64,000 bases of DNA from Shewanella vesiculosa (GTDB lineage Bacteria; Pseudomonadota; Gammaproteobacteria; Enterobacterales; Shewanellaceae), in assembly GCF_021560015.1 (NCBI RefSeq), contig NZ_CP073588.1, positions 2,976,001 to 3,040,000 of the forward strand, read 5' to 3'. The position numbers and the translations under genes are program-made. Below, piece by piece: positions 1-13,663 of the stretch (position 1 is its first letter; each line of letters begins with the position of its first letter). Below the pieces are notes generated by a model. The model saw only the letters and a program-made list of their open reading frames with translations, searched no databases and was not told the DNA's origin.

Positions 1-407
1 TCAGCTATGTGCAAGCTAACGCTGAAGCACTGCCGTTTCCAGATAACCATTTTGATATCATTACTATTGCGTTTGGTTTACGTAATGTAACCGATAAAGA
101 TGCCGCGTTACGCTCGATGAAGCGCGTCTTAAAACCGGGTGGGAAACTTTTAGTATTGGAATTTTCTACCCCAAAACATGAGTTAATGCGCAAAGTGTAC
201 GACATGTACAGCTTTAAAGTATTGCCAAAAATGGGCGCGATAATCACCAAAGATGCTGACAGCTACGAATACCTAGCTGAATCTATTCGTATGCACCCAG
301 ACCAAGAAACCCTTAAGCAAATGATGATAGATGCTGGGTTTGAGCAAGTTGACTACACCAATATGACAGACGGCGTTGTCGCATTGCACAGAGGTTATAA
401 GTTCTAA
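1..407 (+). CDS. ubiE: UbiE, ubiquinone/menaquinone C-methyltransferase, 3' part only
   Basis: This is the C-terminal part (about 134 residues) of the SAM-dependent methyltransferase that methylates the quinone ring in ubiquinone and menaquinone synthesis. The window starts inside the gene, so there is no start codon; the reading frame is open from base 3. Visible family features are the FGLRNVTDK segment, the [15 protein letters not shown] strand typical of class I methyltransferases, and the conserved ending ALHRGYKF. Its stop overlaps the start of the next gene by one base (TAATG), and ubiJ and ubiB follow, the usual ubiEJB operon order. The call is secure; the N-terminal SAM motif lies outside the window. 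Confidence 0.95.
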   Translation, partial: SYVQANAEALPFPDNHFDIITIAFGLRNVTDKDAALRSMKRVLKPGGKLLVLEFSTPKHELMRKVYDMYSFKVLPKMGAIITKDADSYEYLAESIRMHPDQETLKQMMIDAGFEQVDYTNMTDGVVALHRGYKF

Positions 408-1027
408 TGATGCCTAATCACTTTGCTTTGCTAACTTGTGCCGCGATAGAAACCGCTTTTAACCAACTGCCAGCACAGGCTAAAAGTGACTATGCGCGAC
501 AAAAATCATTGCACGGCAAAGTATTTTGTATCCAGTTAAGCCAGTTAAATTGGCCTATTTACTTAGTATTTGCTAAGCAAGTTCAAGTACTTAGCCATTA
601 TGAAGGTGACATTGCGGTAACTGTGCGCGCTGATATATCGACTTTATATCAGCTTACCGAAGGTGCCAACTTAACTGAGCTAATCAAACAAGATAAGCTC
701 AGCTTGCAGGGTGATATTCAATTATTACAATCATTAAGCCACTATTTACAGCACATTCATGTTGATTTTGCCGAGCCATTATCACGCTATATCGGTGATG
801 CTCCGACACATAAAATTGTCTCTGGCGCCAAACAATTTAGCCATGATATTAAGCAAGTCATTCATAAAACACGCTCGCACATCAGCCAGTTAACCACTGA
901 AGAATATCGTCTGGCACCGCATAAAATTGAATGGCTACATTTTCGTGATAATCTGGATGAGCTCGTTAGCCAAACCGATAGTATTGAAGCCAAAATAGCC
1001 CAATTAAGAGAAAACATAACTCAATGA
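407..1027 (+). CDS. ubiJ: UbiJ, SCP2-domain ubiquinone biosynthesis accessory factor
   Basis: A 206-residue protein with the size, position and layout of UbiJ: an N-terminal SCP2-like lipid-binding fold (about residues 15-115, including LTVRADIS-like and [11 protein letters not shown] segments) and a C-terminal helical part with a short coiled coil (about 170-206). UbiJ is an assembly or lipid-presenting factor of the cytosolic Ubi complex that makes ubiquinone, not an enzyme. The start overlaps the ubiE stop by one base and the end overlaps ubiB by four bases, so the three genes are translationally coupled. Two ATGs are adjacent; the first gives the overlap and is used here. The sequence is weakly conserved, so the assignment leans on context. 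Confidence 0.88.
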   Translation: MMPNHFALLTCAAIETAFNQLPAQAKSDYARQKSLHGKVFCIQLSQLNWPIYLVFAKQVQVLSHYEGDIAVTVRADISTLYQLTEGANLTELIKQDKLSLQGDIQLLQSLSHYLQHIHVDFAEPLSRYIGDAPTHKIVSGAKQFSHDIKQVIHKTRSHISQLTTEEYRLAPHKIEWLHFRDNLDELVSQTDSIEAKIAQLRENITQ

Positions 1028-2673
1028 CAACTGCAAGTATCAGGCGTGGTTACCATGTCATTAAAACCATTTTACATTTTGGCTTAGATGACCTAATTCC
1101 TCGACACAAAAAGCCCTGGTATTTCTCAATCCTGCGCAATAGCCTGTTTTGGATCCGTAATAAACACAAAGATAAATCACCTGCCGAACGCTTAAAACTG
1201 GCGATGCAAGATTTAGGGCCAGTGTACATCAAACTAGGGCAGATGCTGTCGACTCGTAGAGATTTACTTGACGACGAATGGGCTTATCAATTGGCTATGC
1301 TGCAAGACAGAGTACCGCCGTTTGATTCTGCTTTAGCACGTCAAGCGATCGAAGCTGAACTGGGTGCACCCATCACGACCTACTTTGATGATTTTAACGA
1401 TACCCCATTAGCATCAGCCTCAATTTCACAAGTGCATACTGCAACCTTAAAATCTAACGGTAAAGCTGTGGTGCTTAAAGTATTACGCCCAAATGTTGAG
1501 CAGCAAATTTTAGCTGATCTCCAGTTAATGACGCAAACAGCCAATATCCTGGAAGCTATATTAGGTGAAGGTAATCGTTTACGCCCTGCTGAAGTGATTG
1601 AAGATTATCAAACCACTATTTTGGGCGAGCTAAATCTTAAACTCGAAGCACTTAACGCCATCAGGCTGCGCAATAATTTTATTGATTCCAATTCGCTGTA
1701 CGTTCCATTTGTATACGAAGAACACAGCTACCAACGGTTAATGGTCATGGAACGTATTTACGGTATTCCAGTTTCTGATACCGAAGCGCTACGCGCACAA
1801 GGAACCAACTTTAAACTGCTTGCCGAACGTGGCGTAGAACTCTTTTTTACTCAAGTATTTCGCGATAATTTTTTCCATGCCGATATGCACCCGGGTAACA
1901 TCTTTATCAGTCGTGAACATCCAGATGACCCATTCTATATAGGTCTAGACTGCGGCATTATGGGTACCTTAACCGAGGTGGATAAGCGCTATCTTGCAGA
2001 AAACTTTTTAGCTTTTTTTAATCGCGACTATCACCGCATTGCTCAGCTGTATATTGAGTCTGGCTGGGTGTCAGAACACACAGATATCATTGCTTTTGAA
2101 CAAGCTGTAAAAGTAGTGTGCGAACCCATGTTTAACAAACCACTTGATGAAATATCATTTGGCCATGTATTGCTGGAGCTGTTTAGAACAGCTCGCCACT
2201 TTGATATTGTGGTGCAACCACAGCTGGTATTATTGGAAAAAACCTTACTGTATATTGAAGGTTTAGGCCGCCAGTTATATCCACAATTAGATTTATGGCA
2301 AACGGCAAAACCCTTCCTAGAAAACTGGATGTCTGAGCAAGTCGGCCCTAAAGCCATGTTCAAAAAAGTCAAATCCAATGCACCGTTTTGGGCAGATAAA
2401 CTCCCTGAATTTCCTGAACTGATTTATGATAACTTAAAATTAGGCCGTAAATTACTCGGCACCCAACAGCAGATGCTTGATAAGTACCTAAAATATCAGC
2501 AAAAATCTCACAAAAGTAATTATCTACTTATCACTTCTGCTGTATTATTGATCTGTGGCACAATTTTATTTACTCAGATAGCTACACTATGGCCAGCGTA
2601 TACCTGTATTAGTGTTGGTATATTAATTTGGGCGGTAGGATGGCGATCTAGACCAAAGAATCGTAAATTTTAG
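1024..2673 (+). CDS. ubiB: UbiB, atypical kinase-like ubiquinone biosynthesis protein
   Basis: A 549-residue member of the ABC1/ADCK/UbiB protein-kinase-like family, needed for ubiquinone synthesis, probably by extracting or presenting lipid intermediates with ATP hydrolysis. The diagnostic KxGQ motif is present (KLGQ, residues 70-73), followed by the kinase-like core with the [11 protein letters not shown] catalytic-loop segment and a metal-binding GLDCG motif. Two hydrophobic helices at about residues 500-540 anchor it in the inner membrane, as in E. coli UbiB (546 residues). It starts four bases inside ubiJ. A gap of about 110 bases separates it from tatA, and I see no clear terminator there. 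Confidence 0.95.
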   Translation: MTTASIRRGYHVIKTILHFGLDDLIPRHKKPWYFSILRNSLFWIRNKHKDKSPAERLKLAMQDLGPVYIKLGQMLSTRRDLLDDEWAYQLAMLQDRVPPFDSALARQAIEAELGAPITTYFDDFNDTPLASASISQVHTATLKSNGKAVVLKVLRPNVEQQILADLQLMTQTANILEAILGEGNRLRPAEVIEDYQTTILGELNLKLEALNAIRLRNNFIDSNSLYVPFVYEEHSYQRLMVMERIYGIPVSDTEALRAQGTNFKLLAERGVELFFTQVFRDNFFHADMHPGNIFISREHPDDPFYIGLDCGIMGTLTEVDKRYLAENFLAFFNRDYHRIAQLYIESGWVSEHTDIIAFEQAVKVVCEPMFNKPLDEISFGHVLLELFRTARHFDIVVQPQLVLLEKTLLYIEGLGRQLYPQLDLWQTAKPFLENWMSEQVGPKAMFKKVKSNAPFWADKLPEFPELIYDNLKLGRKLLGTQQQMLDKYLKYQQKSHKSNYLLITSAVLLICGTILFTQIATLWPAYTCISVGILIWAVGWRSRPKNRKF

Positions 2674-2783
2674 CTAGCACTAATTTATGAGACGTTCATA
2701 ATACTTAAAGAATTGGGTGGTATTGTGGATTTTGAAATAATTTTTTTACAAAAACCATTTTTTATTTAAAGAGGATAATCTTC

Positions 2784-3017
2784 ATGGGCGGCATCAGTAT
2801 TTGGCAGCTTCTAATCGTAGCGTTAATTGTCATTCTATTATTTGGAACTAAAAAATTACGTTCTTTGGGCGGTGATTTAGGCGGGGCAGTAAAAGGCTTT
2901 AAAAACGCCATGACACCAGAAGATGAAAGTAAATCATTAGAAGATAAAGACAAGACAGCAGCAACCTCGCAACAGGCTGACGAAAAGCAACCTGAATCTA
3001 AAGATAAACAGGCGTAA
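2784..3017 (+). CDS. tatA: TatA, twin-arginine translocase pore subunit
   Basis: A 77-residue TatA: a short periplasmic N-terminus, one transmembrane helix (about residues 4-20, [14 protein letters not shown]), the hinge [14 protein letters not shown] and amphipathic helix, then a charged disordered tail rich in Lys, Glu and Gln. TatA oligomers form the translocation pathway for folded proteins bearing twin-arginine signals. A good ribosome-binding site (aaagagg) ends about ten bases before the ATG. The order tatA-tatB-tatC with short gaps (6 and 12 bases) indicates one operon directly after the ubi genes, as in other gammaproteobacteria. Confidence 0.96.
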   Translation: MGGISIWQLLIVALIVILLFGTKKLRSLGGDLGGAVKGFKNAMTPEDESKSLEDKDKTAATSQQADEKQPESKDKQA

Positions 3018-3023
3018 TTTATT

Positions 3024-3428
3024 ATGTTTGACGGTATCGGCTTTATGGAGCTGCTGCTGATCGGTATTTTGGGGCTAGTGGTTCTCGGCCCCGAAAGACT
3101 TCCGATTGCAGTGCGTTCAGTAACGGGTTGGATCCGCGCACTCAAGCGCATGGCTAACTCTGTCAAAGATGAACTTGAACAAGAGCTTAAAATTGATCAG
3201 TTGCATGCTGATTTAAAAAAAGCGGAAAGCAAAGGCTTATCTGGTTTATCGCCAGAGCTACAAGAATCAATTGATCAGTTAAAAAAAGCGGCTGCATCTG
3301 TGAATCGACCTTACAAAGTTGAAGACACATCACCTGTTACTCCAGCAAAACCAACTGAACCTTCGGCCCCTGTCGCAGAAGCTAAGTCATCAGAAGTGAC
3401 TAGCGAAAGCAGCTCAACCCCTAAATAA
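3024..3428 (+). CDS. tatB: TatB, twin-arginine translocase receptor subunit
   Basis: A 134-residue TatB. It has an N-terminal transmembrane helix (about residues 6-21) ending in the family hinge LGPERLP, an amphipathic helix ([13 protein letters not shown]), a coiled region to about residue 95, and a Pro/Ser/Thr/Ala-rich tail. TatB with TatC forms the receptor that binds twin-arginine signal peptides. The LGPERLP hinge (Glu after Pro) separates it from TatA, which has FGTKKLR. It lies six bases after tatA and twelve before tatC. Confidence 0.96.
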   Translation: MFDGIGFMELLLIGILGLVVLGPERLPIAVRSVTGWIRALKRMANSVKDELEQELKIDQLHADLKKAESKGLSGLSPELQESIDQLKKAAASVNRPYKVEDTSPVTPAKPTEPSAPVAEAKSSEVTSESSSTPK

Positions 3429-3440
3429 AACGGATAATTC

Positions 3441-4190
3441 ATGTCGCAACAGCAACCGCTTATTAGCCATTTGCTTGAATTACGTAATAAATTGCTTAAA
3501 GCCATTGGCAGCGTATTATTGGTATTTATTGCTATTGTGTATTGGGCCAACGATATTTATCACTACATCGCCCTACCATTAATGCGATCGCTGCCAGCAA
3601 CAGGTAGCATGATTGCAACCGACGTGGCTGCACCCTTTTTTGCACCATTTAAACTAACATTGGTGTTAGCATTTTTCATTGCCATTCCCTATGTCCTTTA
3701 TCAAGTATGGTCGTTTGTTGCCCCTGGGTTATACAAACATGAAAAGCGCTTAGTCGTGCCCTTATTGGCTAGTAGCACCTTGCTGTTTTACCTTGGAATA
3801 GCCTTTGCTTACTACATCGTTTTTCCGGTTGTTTTCGGCTTTTTTACCAGCGTAGTTCCTGAAGGCGTTCAAGTCGCTACTGATATCAGCAGTTATTTGA
3901 GTTTTATTTTAAAGCTGTTTTTTGCTTTTGGTTTAGCCTTTGAAATTCCAGTAGCAGTGGTTTTACTTTGTTGGGCGGGTGTCACTACACCTGACGAGTT
4001 ACGCCAAAAACGTCCTTATATCGTTGTCGGCGCCTTTGTTATTGGTATGATACTGACACCACCAGATATTATCTCGCAGACTATGCTAGCAATCCCAATG
4101 CTGTTATTGTTTGAAGGTGGGCTAATCGCTGCACGTTTTTACAGTAAAAATGAAGATGACGAGCCAGAGAACGAACAAGCTGATAGTTAG
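3441..4190 (+). CDS. tatC: TatC, twin-arginine translocase signal-peptide receptor
   Basis: A 249-residue polytopic inner-membrane protein with six predicted hydrophobic segments. It begins with the conserved cytoplasmic [11 protein letters not shown] stretch, contains the [17 protein letters not shown] loop and ends with the [14 protein letters not shown] region, all standard TatC signatures. TatC binds the twin-arginine signal peptide and seeds TatA assembly. The C-terminal tail is acidic. Length equals the usual family size (E. coli 258). It is the last gene of the tatABC block; the next gene begins 53 bases later after a fresh ribosome-binding site. Confidence 0.96.
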   Translation: MSQQQPLISHLLELRNKLLKAIGSVLLVFIAIVYWANDIYHYIALPLMRSLPATGSMIATDVAAPFFAPFKLTLVLAFFIAIPYVLYQVWSFVAPGLYKHEKRLVVPLLASSTLLFYLGIAFAYYIVFPVVFGFFTSVVPEGVQVATDISSYLSFILKLFFAFGLAFEIPVAVVLLCWAGVTTPDELRQKRPYIVVGAFVIGMILTPPDIISQTMLAIPMLLLFEGGLIAARFYSKNEDDEPENEQADS

Positions 4191-4243
4191 GCAATAGCAC
4201 AAGTCTCTAAGGCTCAGAAGCAAATAATAATAAGGAACAATCA

Positions 4244-4768
4244 ATGCGTTTAAGTTTAATTGCTGCTGGGATCATATTGATGTCAGCTAATGCATATGCC
4301 AATACCAATCTTGGTCAGCAGCTGTCTATATGCGCCGCTAAAACCGACAAAACGGCGCGATTGACCTGTTATGACACATTAGCGGCGAATGCTAAACCCA
4401 GTGCCCATATTATGGCTACAGCAAGCCCTGTCAATTCTATAGCACCTGAAGTCGCGACAGTCCCAGCCGCTGCAGTATCTGTTGTTGCCAGCCCAAAAGC
4501 ATTAAGCGTTGATGATTTTGGATTGCAAAAGAAAGTAATAGAAGATGAAGTCAGTAAGATTTACTCCGAGGTTGTTAGCGTTAAAAAAGATGCTTTAGGC
4601 GCATTTATAATCACATTGAACAATGGCCAAGTGTGGAAACAAAATAGCTCCAAGTATTATAAAATCAAAAAGGGTCAACACATATTCATTGAAACGGGTG
4701 CATTAAACTCATTTTTATTAGGCAGTGATGATCGTAATGCGACGACTCGAGTTAAACGATTAAAGTAG
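4244..4768 (+). CDS. Exported protein of unknown function
   Basis: A 174-residue protein with a clear signal peptide (MRLSLIAAGIILMSANAYA, cleavage likely after residue 19), so probably periplasmic. The mature N-terminus carries a short cysteine motif, C30...D...R..C41YD, found at the N-terminus of several exported Shewanella and Vibrio proteins and resembling the start of VasI-like proteins. A linker rich in Ala, Val and Pro (about 50-90) leads to a small C-terminal domain (about 95-174) predicted to be beta-rich, with NNGQVWKQ and GSDDRNATTRVKRLK segments. It sits between tatC and tatD with its own AAGGA site, perhaps co-transcribed. The conserved C-terminal Arg/Lys segment may matter, but I cannot assign a function. 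Confidence 0.7.
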   Translation: MRLSLIAAGIILMSANAYANTNLGQQLSICAAKTDKTARLTCYDTLAANAKPSAHIMATASPVNSIAPEVATVPAAAVSVVASPKALSVDDFGLQKKVIEDEVSKIYSEVVSVKKDALGAFIITLNNGQVWKQNSSKYYKIKKGQHIFIETGALNSFLLGSDDRNATTRVKRLK

Positions 4769-4792
4769 CCTGATTACTTTGATTATGATGAC

Positions 4793-5610
4793 ATGACTCA
4801 ATACATCGACATTGCTGTCAATCTGCTTAGCGAAAGGCTTAAGCACGATATTGACACTGTTATTAATGATGCGGCGAAACACCATGTTTCGCCGTTAATT
4901 GTTATTGGCAGCGATCTCGATGAAAGCACTGAAGCCATATCAACCTGCCAAAAATATCCTCAACAACTCTACTGTACTACCGGTGTTCATCCCCATCATG
5001 CATCCTCTTGGGATCAACACAGCAAAACACGTTTAACACAACTTGCGCAGCAAGATACTGTGGTGGCGATTGGTGAGTGTGGCCTTGATTACAATCGTGA
5101 CTTCTCCCCGCGTACAGCCCAAAGAAAAGCATTTTCCGCCCAATTAGAACTGGCTTGTGAACTCAATATGCCGGTTTTAATGCATTGCCGTGAAGCCCAC
5201 AGCGACTTTATTGCCATAGTAAATGAATATCGAACTCAACTTCCAAATGCTTTACTTCACTGCTTTACGGGTAACAGAGATGAGTTGATTGAATGCCTAG
5301 ACACAGATTTATATATTGGTATTACGGGGTGGATTTGTGATGAACGCCGAGGCCAAGATTTAGCAAAACTAGTACCTTTGATCCCCAATAATCGCATAAT
5401 GGCAGAAACAGATAGCCCCTATTTATTACCGCGCAGCATGCGACCTAAACCAAAATCGAGTAAGAACCTACCCCAATACTTACCTTATATTGTTGAGTAT
5501 ATGGCTAATTTACGTCAACAGTCGCCGATATTATTAGCGCAACAATGTTACCAAAACAGTTGTGATTTTTTCCAACTACCTATGGTTCTACACACGAGTA
5601 ACGACGCATT

Positions 5611-5614
<4 letters not shown>
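4793..5614 (+). CDS. tatD: TatD-family metal-dependent deoxyribonuclease
   Basis: A 273-residue TatD amidohydrolase-fold nuclease. Visible motifs in order are DIAVNL (the TatD form of the first strand), TGVHPHH, the metal-binding GECGLDYNRDF, HCREAH, LLHCFTGN and ETDSPYLLPR. E. coli TatD is a metal-dependent DNase/exonuclease linked to DNA repair and is dispensable for Tat export despite its name. The gene follows tatABC and the small exported protein and overlaps the next gene by four bases (ATGA), so it is translationally coupled to the diguanylate cyclase. Length matches the family (about 260). Confidence 0.93.
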
Positions 5615-8561
<2,947 letters not shown>

Positions 8562-8582
8562 AACTCGCTTATTGAGGTATTA

Positions 8583-8609
8583 AGCCAATCCATTCAGGGT
8601 TGGCTTTTT
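8583..8609 (+). terminator. Intrinsic terminator after hemB
   Basis: Stem AGCCAATCC paired with GGGTTGGCT around a five-base loop, followed by TTTTT, 22 bases after the hemB stop. One G-T pair lies in the stem. It separates hemB from the downstream exported thioredoxin-like gene. Confidence 0.8.
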
Positions 8610-8774
8610 ATTTTATACTCCAGACTCTGCACTAGCATTAACCCTATTGAGTAAGTGAATTCTCCTATTATCGTGATCAGCATTGCATCATAAGCTATCG
8701 CCTCTTAACAGACTTGATTAAGCATGCTTGAATACACTCAAGTACAGTATTTTCTTCTTAAGCGAGACATTATC

Positions 8775-9326
8775 ATGCACAATAACGTTAGAACATTATT
8801 GGCCACAACCGCACTCTTTTTCAGTACCCAAATGTTGCCTATGGCCGCATCAGCAAATCCTGGATGCGCATTTGAAAAAGATCAACAAGGCTTTATTGCA
8901 ACATGCAGCGAGGAGAAACAAGAAGTGATTTTAACTGGCATAATCCAACCACAAACTCTAACAACTCAATTACCAGGCTATGCTGAAGGGTTCACTAATT
9001 ATCAAGTTGATGCGCAAGCCATCGATGTACTCAAAGCCATTAAACAACCGATACAAATAGTGGTGATTATTGGCACTTGGTGTCCAGACTGCCATCGCGA
9101 AACACCGCACTTTATGCGAATTATTGAAGCGGCAGCCAATCCCAACATTGAGGTTGAATACATTGGTGTCGACCGAAACAAGCAGGATCCCGAAGGTTTA
9201 GCGGCAAAATACGCATTCAGCCGAATTCCAACGTTTATCGTTAAACAACAAGGCAATGAGCTAGGTCGTATCGTTGAACGCCCGCAAGCCACATTAGAAG
9301 CCGATTTAGTTGAGATTTTAAAGTAG
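8775..9326 (+). CDS. Exported thioredoxin-fold protein (WCPDC)
   Basis: A 183-residue protein with a signal peptide (about residues 1-28, ending MAASANP) and a thioredoxin fold. The redox motif is TWCPDCH at about residues 103-109, in place of the usual WCGPC, and a cis-Pro segment RIPTF follows at about 152-156. The mature N-terminus has two further cysteines (CAFEKDQQGFIATC). The ATG at 8775 is chosen over an upstream ATG at 8724 because it places the signal peptide at the N-terminus. It is likely a periplasmic thiol-disulfide protein; the substrate is unknown. It is monocistronic, between the hemB terminator and a bidirectional terminator. Confidence 0.82.
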   Translation: MHNNVRTLLATTALFFSTQMLPMAASANPGCAFEKDQQGFIATCSEEKQEVILTGIIQPQTLTTQLPGYAEGFTNYQVDAQAIDVLKAIKQPIQIVVIIGTWCPDCHRETPHFMRIIEAAANPNIEVEYIGVDRNKQDPEGLAAKYAFSRIPTFIVKQQGNELGRIVERPQATLEADLVEILK

Positions 9327-9375
9327 TGATGTAAATGACTTATTTAACTCAAATATCGTCATCACTTAAATAATC

Positions 9376-9406
9376 AAAAAAGGTCGCCATGGGCGACCTA
9401 TTTTTT
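9376..9406. terminator. Bidirectional intrinsic terminator
   Basis: A perfect 8-base stem AGGTCGCC/GGCGACCT (9381-9399) flanked by an A-run on the left and a T-run on the right. It can serve both the plus-strand thioredoxin-like gene and the minus-strand ppx/gppA-like gene, which converge here. Confidence 0.88.
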
Positions 9407-9425
9407 ATTGCGCTTATGTCAGCCA

Positions 9426-10361
9426 CTACATCGATGCTTTAGCTGCGATACGATCGGCTAACAGTTGTAATACACCTTCACGAAGTGCACCACCAGCAAG
9501 ATGTAAACGACTAATAGAAAGGCTTTCAAATAGCGCGATTAATATTGCCACTCCCGCCGCAAATGTAGGAGCTTGTTCGGCATTTAAGCCCTTAATGCCA
9601 CTAAGCCTGGCATCTGCTTGCGATAATATTTCATCACGAAAAGCATACAAAATCTTAAGGGTAATCACTTCTGGGCGTTGTCTGTGCTGTAATACAGATA
9701 CGACTGATTGCACAGCTCCAGAAGCGCCGACAACACTTTGCCAACCAAAGTCGAGCAACTGAGGCCGACATTCAGCCAAAATATGATTAACATAGTCTAT
9801 TGCCTGTTCAACATCGATGATTTGTAGTGGTGTTTGACTAAAAAATCGTTGATTAAACAGCACACATCCCATTGGCAGGCTGGTTTTAAACAGCACGTTA
9901 CTACCGTCACCAATAATAAACTCGGTACTGGCGCCGCCAATATCTATCACTAACCGGCGCCCCTCACCTTTAGTGGTGGCCACCATGCCTTGATAAATGA
10001 GTTCAGCTTCACGTAGCCCCGAAATAACCTCAATGGGATGCTGTAAAATAGGCATCGCACGTTGATGAAATTCATCGGCATTACCAATAACACGCAATGT
10101 CGCGGTAGCAAATACAGCAACGTTAGCACTATTAATATGGTGTTGCTTTAACATCTGGGCAAACATGGCCAAGCATTCTAAACCACGCTGCATAACATGT
10201 TCAGACAACATGCCATCATCACCTATACCTTCGGCAAGGCGAACTTTACGTTTATATTTAGCGATAACAATCGGTTTATTTCCCACCGAATTAGCCACCA
10301 ACATATTAAAACTGTTAGAACCTAATGTTATCGCCGCATAGGGTTGAGATACTGTTAGCAT
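9426..10361 (-). CDS. Ppx/GppA-family phosphatase, short form
   Basis: A 311-residue member of the exopolyphosphatase / pppGpp 5'-phosphohydrolase family. The ASKHA-fold phosphate motifs are visible: ITLGSNSFNMLVA near residues 12-24 and VIDIGGASTEFIIG near 138-151. It lacks the C-terminal HD-like domain of E. coli Ppx (513) and GppA (494), so it is the short two-lobed type. Whether the substrate is polyphosphate or pppGpp cannot be told from sequence. It starts three bases after the rhlB stop, so the two are co-transcribed; rhlB followed by a gppA/ppx gene is a known gammaproteobacterial pairing. Confidence 0.88.
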   Translation of the reverse strand: MLTVSQPYAAITLGSNSFNMLVANSVGNKPIVIAKYKRKVRLAEGIGDDGMLSEHVMQRGLECLAMFAQMLKQHHINSANVAVFATATLRVIGNADEFHQRAMPILQHPIEVISGLREAELIYQGMVATTKGEGRRLVIDIGGASTEFIIGDGSNVLFKTSLPMGCVLFNQRFFSQTPLQIIDVEQAIDYVNHILAECRPQLLDFGWQSVVGASGAVQSVVSVLQHRQRPEVITLKILYAFRDEILSQADARLSGIKGLNAEQAPTFAAGVAILIALFESLSISRLHLAGGALREGVLQLLADRIAAKASM

Positions 10362-10364
10362 TGA

Positions 10365-11669
10365 CTATGGTCTACGGGTCCTATGACGTGGAGGACGCGA
10401 AGTATTGCCGCCACTACGATGCGCACCTTTACTCGCACCATCGCGTGAGCGAGATGGCGCAGGCTTGCGGTGAATACGAACCGGTGCAGGAATATCATCC
10501 AATAGTGCATCTCGATCGTAATTAGATACGGGAATTGAATGATTGATATAGGTTTCAATTTCGGGAAGATTTAGTGCATATTCTTCACATGCAAAACTCA
10601 CCGAAATGCCTTTTTGTCCTGCGCGGCCTGTACGGCCAATACGGTGCACATAATCTTCACAATCATCTGGTAAATCATAGTTATACACGTGTGACACATC
10701 AGAAATATGCAAGCCACGAGCGGCAACATCTGTTGCAACTAATAAATCTAAATCACCAGAGGTAAATTGCTCAAGAATACGAATACGCTTCTTTTGTGGA
10801 ACATCACCAGTTAACAAACCCACTCGATGACCATCACCTTCTAAATAAGACCACAGTTTTTCACAGCTGTGTTTTGTGTTCGAAAACACAATCGCTTTAT
10901 CTGGCCAATCTTCTTCGATTAAGCTCAGTAATAAACGCATCTTGTCTTCCATTGACGGATAGAAAATTTCCTCTTTGATATTTTTAGAGGTTTTTTCTAA
11001 TGGTTCAATTTCAACTTTTTCAGGGTCGTTCATATGATCATAAGCTAGTTCCTGCACTTTCATTGAAAGCGTGGCAGAAAACAACATATTTAAGCGTGAC
11101 TTAGCATCAGGCATTCTGCGGAATAAAAAGCGAATGTCTTTAATAAAACCAAGGTCAAACATACGGTCAGCTTCATCAAGCACTACTGCTTGAATGTGGC
11201 TTAAACTGATGACACCTTGACGAACATAATCAATAATACGCCCTGTGGTACCAATCAGAATATCAACGCCTTTGTCTAATACTGCACGTTGAGTTTCATA
11301 GCTTTCGCCACCGTAAACAATACCGACTTTGAGTCCGGTATGTGCCGCTAATAAATTAGCGTCTTTGGCTATTTGTATTGCTAACTCACGGGTTGGCGCC
11401 ATTATAATAGCGCGAGGTTCTGTTACTTTGCGACCCTCTGGTGCAGCAACGGTTAATAAATGGTTAAACGTGGCCACTAAAAAGGCCATGGTTTTACCTG
11501 TACCGGTTTGGGCTTGTCCGGCAATGTCTTTTGCATTAAGTAATATTGGTAAAGATAACGCCTGAATGGGCGTGCAAAACTCAAAGCCGTTCTCGTTTAA
11601 CGCCGCTAGTACTTCGGGCTTTAAAGGGAAGTCGGCGAATTTCTTGGTCGATAAATGTGTTTGGCTCAT
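10365..11669 (-). CDS. rhlB: RhlB, DEAD-box ATP-dependent RNA helicase of the degradosome
   Basis: A 434-residue DEAD-box helicase. Motifs in order are the Q-motif region with FCTPIQ, Walker [25 protein letters not shown] (DEAD), FSATL (SAT), and [10 protein letters not shown] (motif VI), ending in an Arg-rich tail (RHRTRRP). RhlB works with RNase E to unwind mRNA for decay. The ATG at 11669 ([16 protein letters not shown]) is chosen because it matches the family N-terminus; an upstream start at 11768 would add 33 unrelated residues. It is divergent from trxA across about 150 bases, the usual gammaproteobacterial arrangement, and leads the ppx/gppA-like gene. Confidence 0.94.
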   Translation of the reverse strand: MSQTHLSTKKFADFPLKPEVLAALNENGFEFCTPIQALSLPILLNAKDIAGQAQTGTGKTMAFLVATFNHLLTVAAPEGRKVTEPRAIIMAPTRELAIQIAKDANLLAAHTGLKVGIVYGGESYETQRAVLDKGVDILIGTTGRIIDYVRQGVISLSHIQAVVLDEADRMFDLGFIKDIRFLFRRMPDAKSRLNMLFSATLSMKVQELAYDHMNDPEKVEIEPLEKTSKNIKEEIFYPSMEDKMRLLLSLIEEDWPDKAIVFSNTKHSCEKLWSYLEGDGHRVGLLTGDVPQKKRIRILEQFTSGDLDLLVATDVAARGLHISDVSHVYNYDLPDDCEDYVHRIGRTGRAGQKGISVSFACEEYALNLPEIETYINHSIPVSNYDRDALLDDIPAPVRIHRKPAPSRSRDGASKGAHRSGGNTSRPPRHRTRRP

Positions 11670-11822
11670 AGCACAAGCATACCTGTAGGGGTTGCAAAAA
11701 AAGATTCGATCGTTTGAAATAGCTACATTACTAAAACGGTCTCTTGAAAAGCTATTTAACTGACCCAATATACATGGTAAGCCATTAATAAACTAGCAAT
11801 GGAACCAAATCTGGAGAACAAC

Positions 11823-12149
11823 ATGAGCGATAAAATTGTATACCTAAGCGATGACAGCTTTGAAAACGATGTAATAAAGTCTGAAACACCAGTATTAGTA
11901 GACTTCTGGGCTGAGTGGTGTGGTCCTTGTAAAATGATTGCTCCAATTCTCAACGACGTTGCTGAAGAATATGCAGGCAAACTGACCGTAGCAAAACTTA
12001 ACGTTGACCAAAACAGCGTTTCACCAGCTAAATACGGCGTGCGCGGCATTCCAACATTGTTAATATTTAAAGCTGGCGAGTTGGTAGCAACCAAAGTGGG
12101 TGCATTATCAAAGACGCAACTAAAAGAATTCATTGACGCTAAAATCTAA
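11823..12149 (+). CDS. trxA: Thioredoxin 1
   Basis: A 108-residue cytoplasmic thioredoxin, the same length as the E. coli protein. The active site WAEWCGPCK is at about residues 29-37 and the cis-Pro segment RGIPTLLIF at about 74-82. It reduces protein disulfides and supplies electrons to ribonucleotide reductase and other enzymes, being recharged by thioredoxin reductase. The start is the ATG at 11823 after a ctggag site; an in-frame ATG at 11799 would add eight unconserved residues. It is divergent from rhlB and upstream of rho, with its own terminator. Confidence 0.97.
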   Translation: MSDKIVYLSDDSFENDVIKSETPVLVDFWAEWCGPCKMIAPILNDVAEEYAGKLTVAKLNVDQNSVSPAKYGVRGIPTLLIFKAGELVATKVGALSKTQLKEFIDAKI

Positions 12150-12173
12150 TCAGAAGTAGCTAAAAATGTTAAA

Positions 12174-12206
12174 TGGCACAAGTTTTAAACAATTTGTGCC
12201 ATTTTT
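12174..12206 (+). terminator. Intrinsic terminator after trxA
   Basis: Stem TGGCACAA.../...TTGTGCCA followed by TTTTT, 24 bases after the trxA stop. It separates trxA from rho, which has its own leader of about 165 bases. Confidence 0.88.
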
Positions 12207-12370
12207 AGTTTTTATTTAGTCTAAATTTCTGGACGGCCAACACATAAAGTGCTAATTTAATCATCAGATTTTTTCAATTAACCTCTTCTCGCTTATCAAT
12301 CAAAAAATATCTTTTCAACCTTACTGATTGATTGCGGTAAGCTTCGTCGCGCAATACAAGACTCCCATAC

Positions 12371-13633
12371 ATGAATTTAACAGAATTAAAAGACACGCCA
12401 ATTTCAGATCTAGTTTCGCTTGCTGAAAGTATGAATCTGGAAAACATGGCTCGTACCCGTAAACAAGATATCATCTTCTCTATTTTGAAAGCTCACGCTA
12501 AAAGCGGAGAAGACATTTTCGGTGGCGGTGTATTAGAAATCCTCCAAGATGGATTTGGATTTTTAAGAAGTTCAGATGGCTCATACCTTGCGGGTCCTGA
12601 CGATATTTATGTTTCTCCAAGCCAGATCCGTCGCTTTAATATGCGAACCGGTGACAGCATTTTTGGTAAAATCAGACCGCCAAAAGAAGGCGAAAGATAC
12701 TTCGCACTATTGAAAGTCAGTGAAGTTAACTTCGATAAACCAGAAAGCTCTCGTAATAAAATCCTATTTGAAAACTTAACCCCACTTCATGCCGAAGAAC
12801 GTCTTCGTATGGAACGCGGTAATGGTTCTACTGAAGACATCACCTCGCGAATCCTTGATCTATGTTCACCGATCGGTAAAGGTCAGCGTGGTTTGATTGT
12901 TGCGCCGCCTAAAGCGGGTAAAACATTATTACTTCAAAGCATTGCTCAAAGTATTACCTACAACAACCCAGATGTGGTGTTAATGGTATTACTGATTGAC
13001 GAACGTCCTGAAGAAGTGACCGAAATGCAACGCATGGTTAAAGGTGAAGTGATTGCTTCTACCTTTGATGAACCAGCCAGCCGTCACGTTCAAGTAGCCG
13101 AAATGGTTATCGAGAAAGCAAAACGTCTTGTTGAGCATAAAAAAGACGTGGTGATTTTGTTAGACTCTATCACTCGTTTAGCTCGTGCATATAACACGGT
13201 TATCCCATCATCAGGTAAAGTGCTTACCGGTGGTGTCGATGCTAACGCACTGCATCGTCCAAAGCGTTTCTTTGGTGCAGCACGTAACATCGAACACGGT
13301 GGCAGCTTGACCATTATCGCTACCGCGCTTGTTGATACAGGCTCGAAAATGGATGAAGTGATTTACGAAGAGTTTAAAGGTACTGGTAACCAAGAGTTAC
13401 ACCTTTCTCGTAAAGCCGCTGAAAAACGCGTATTCCCAGCGATTGACTTCAACCGCTCTGGTACTCGTCGTGAAGAAAAACTAACGACACCGGAAGAACT
13501 TCAGAAGATGTGGATTTTACGTAAAATCTTACACCCAATGGATGAAGTTTCAGCAATGGAATTCTTAATCGATAAATTGGCTATGACCAAAACTAACGAA
13601 GAATTCTTCACTGCAATGAAGCGCGCTAAGTAA
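12371..13633 (+). CDS. rho: Transcription termination factor Rho
   Basis: A 420-residue hexameric RNA-dependent ATPase, nearly the same length as E. coli Rho (419). The N-terminal helix bundle ([15 protein letters not shown]) and primary RNA-binding cold-shock-like domain (about 48-120, [16 protein letters not shown]) lead into the ATPase core: Walker A APPKAGKT at about 178-185, a [10 protein letters not shown] segment, Walker [11 protein letters not shown] and the Q/R-loop region with [11 protein letters not shown]. It stops transcription at rut sites. The leader from the trxA terminator to the ATG is about 165 bases; rho leaders often carry autoregulatory attenuation, but I see no specific element here. 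It ends at a strong terminator. Confidence 0.98.
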   Translation: MNLTELKDTPISDLVSLAESMNLENMARTRKQDIIFSILKAHAKSGEDIFGGGVLEILQDGFGFLRSSDGSYLAGPDDIYVSPSQIRRFNMRTGDSIFGKIRPPKEGERYFALLKVSEVNFDKPESSRNKILFENLTPLHAEERLRMERGNGSTEDITSRILDLCSPIGKGQRGLIVAPPKAGKTLLLQSIAQSITYNNPDVVLMVLLIDERPEEVTEMQRMVKGEVIASTFDEPASRHVQVAEMVIEKAKRLVEHKKDVVILLDSITRLARAYNTVIPSSGKVLTGGVDANALHRPKRFFGAARNIEHGGSLTIIATALVDTGSKMDEVIYEEFKGTGNQELHLSRKAAEKRVFPAIDFNRSGTRREEKLTTPEELQKMWILRKILHPMDEVSAMEFLIDKLAMTKTNEEFFTAMKRAK

Positions 13634-13663
13634 TTTATTACCAACACGCACTATAATCGCAAA

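Noticed and set aside
8728..8928. A 66-codon ORF overlapping the start of the exported thioredoxin-like gene
   Set aside because: It is out of frame with a convincing gene that has a signal peptide, has no family resemblance and ends within that gene.
10325..11565. Plus-strand ORFs of 60-78 codons inside the rhlB and ppx/gppA-like genes
   Set aside because: They lie opposite conserved helicase and phosphatase motifs and are antisense shadows.
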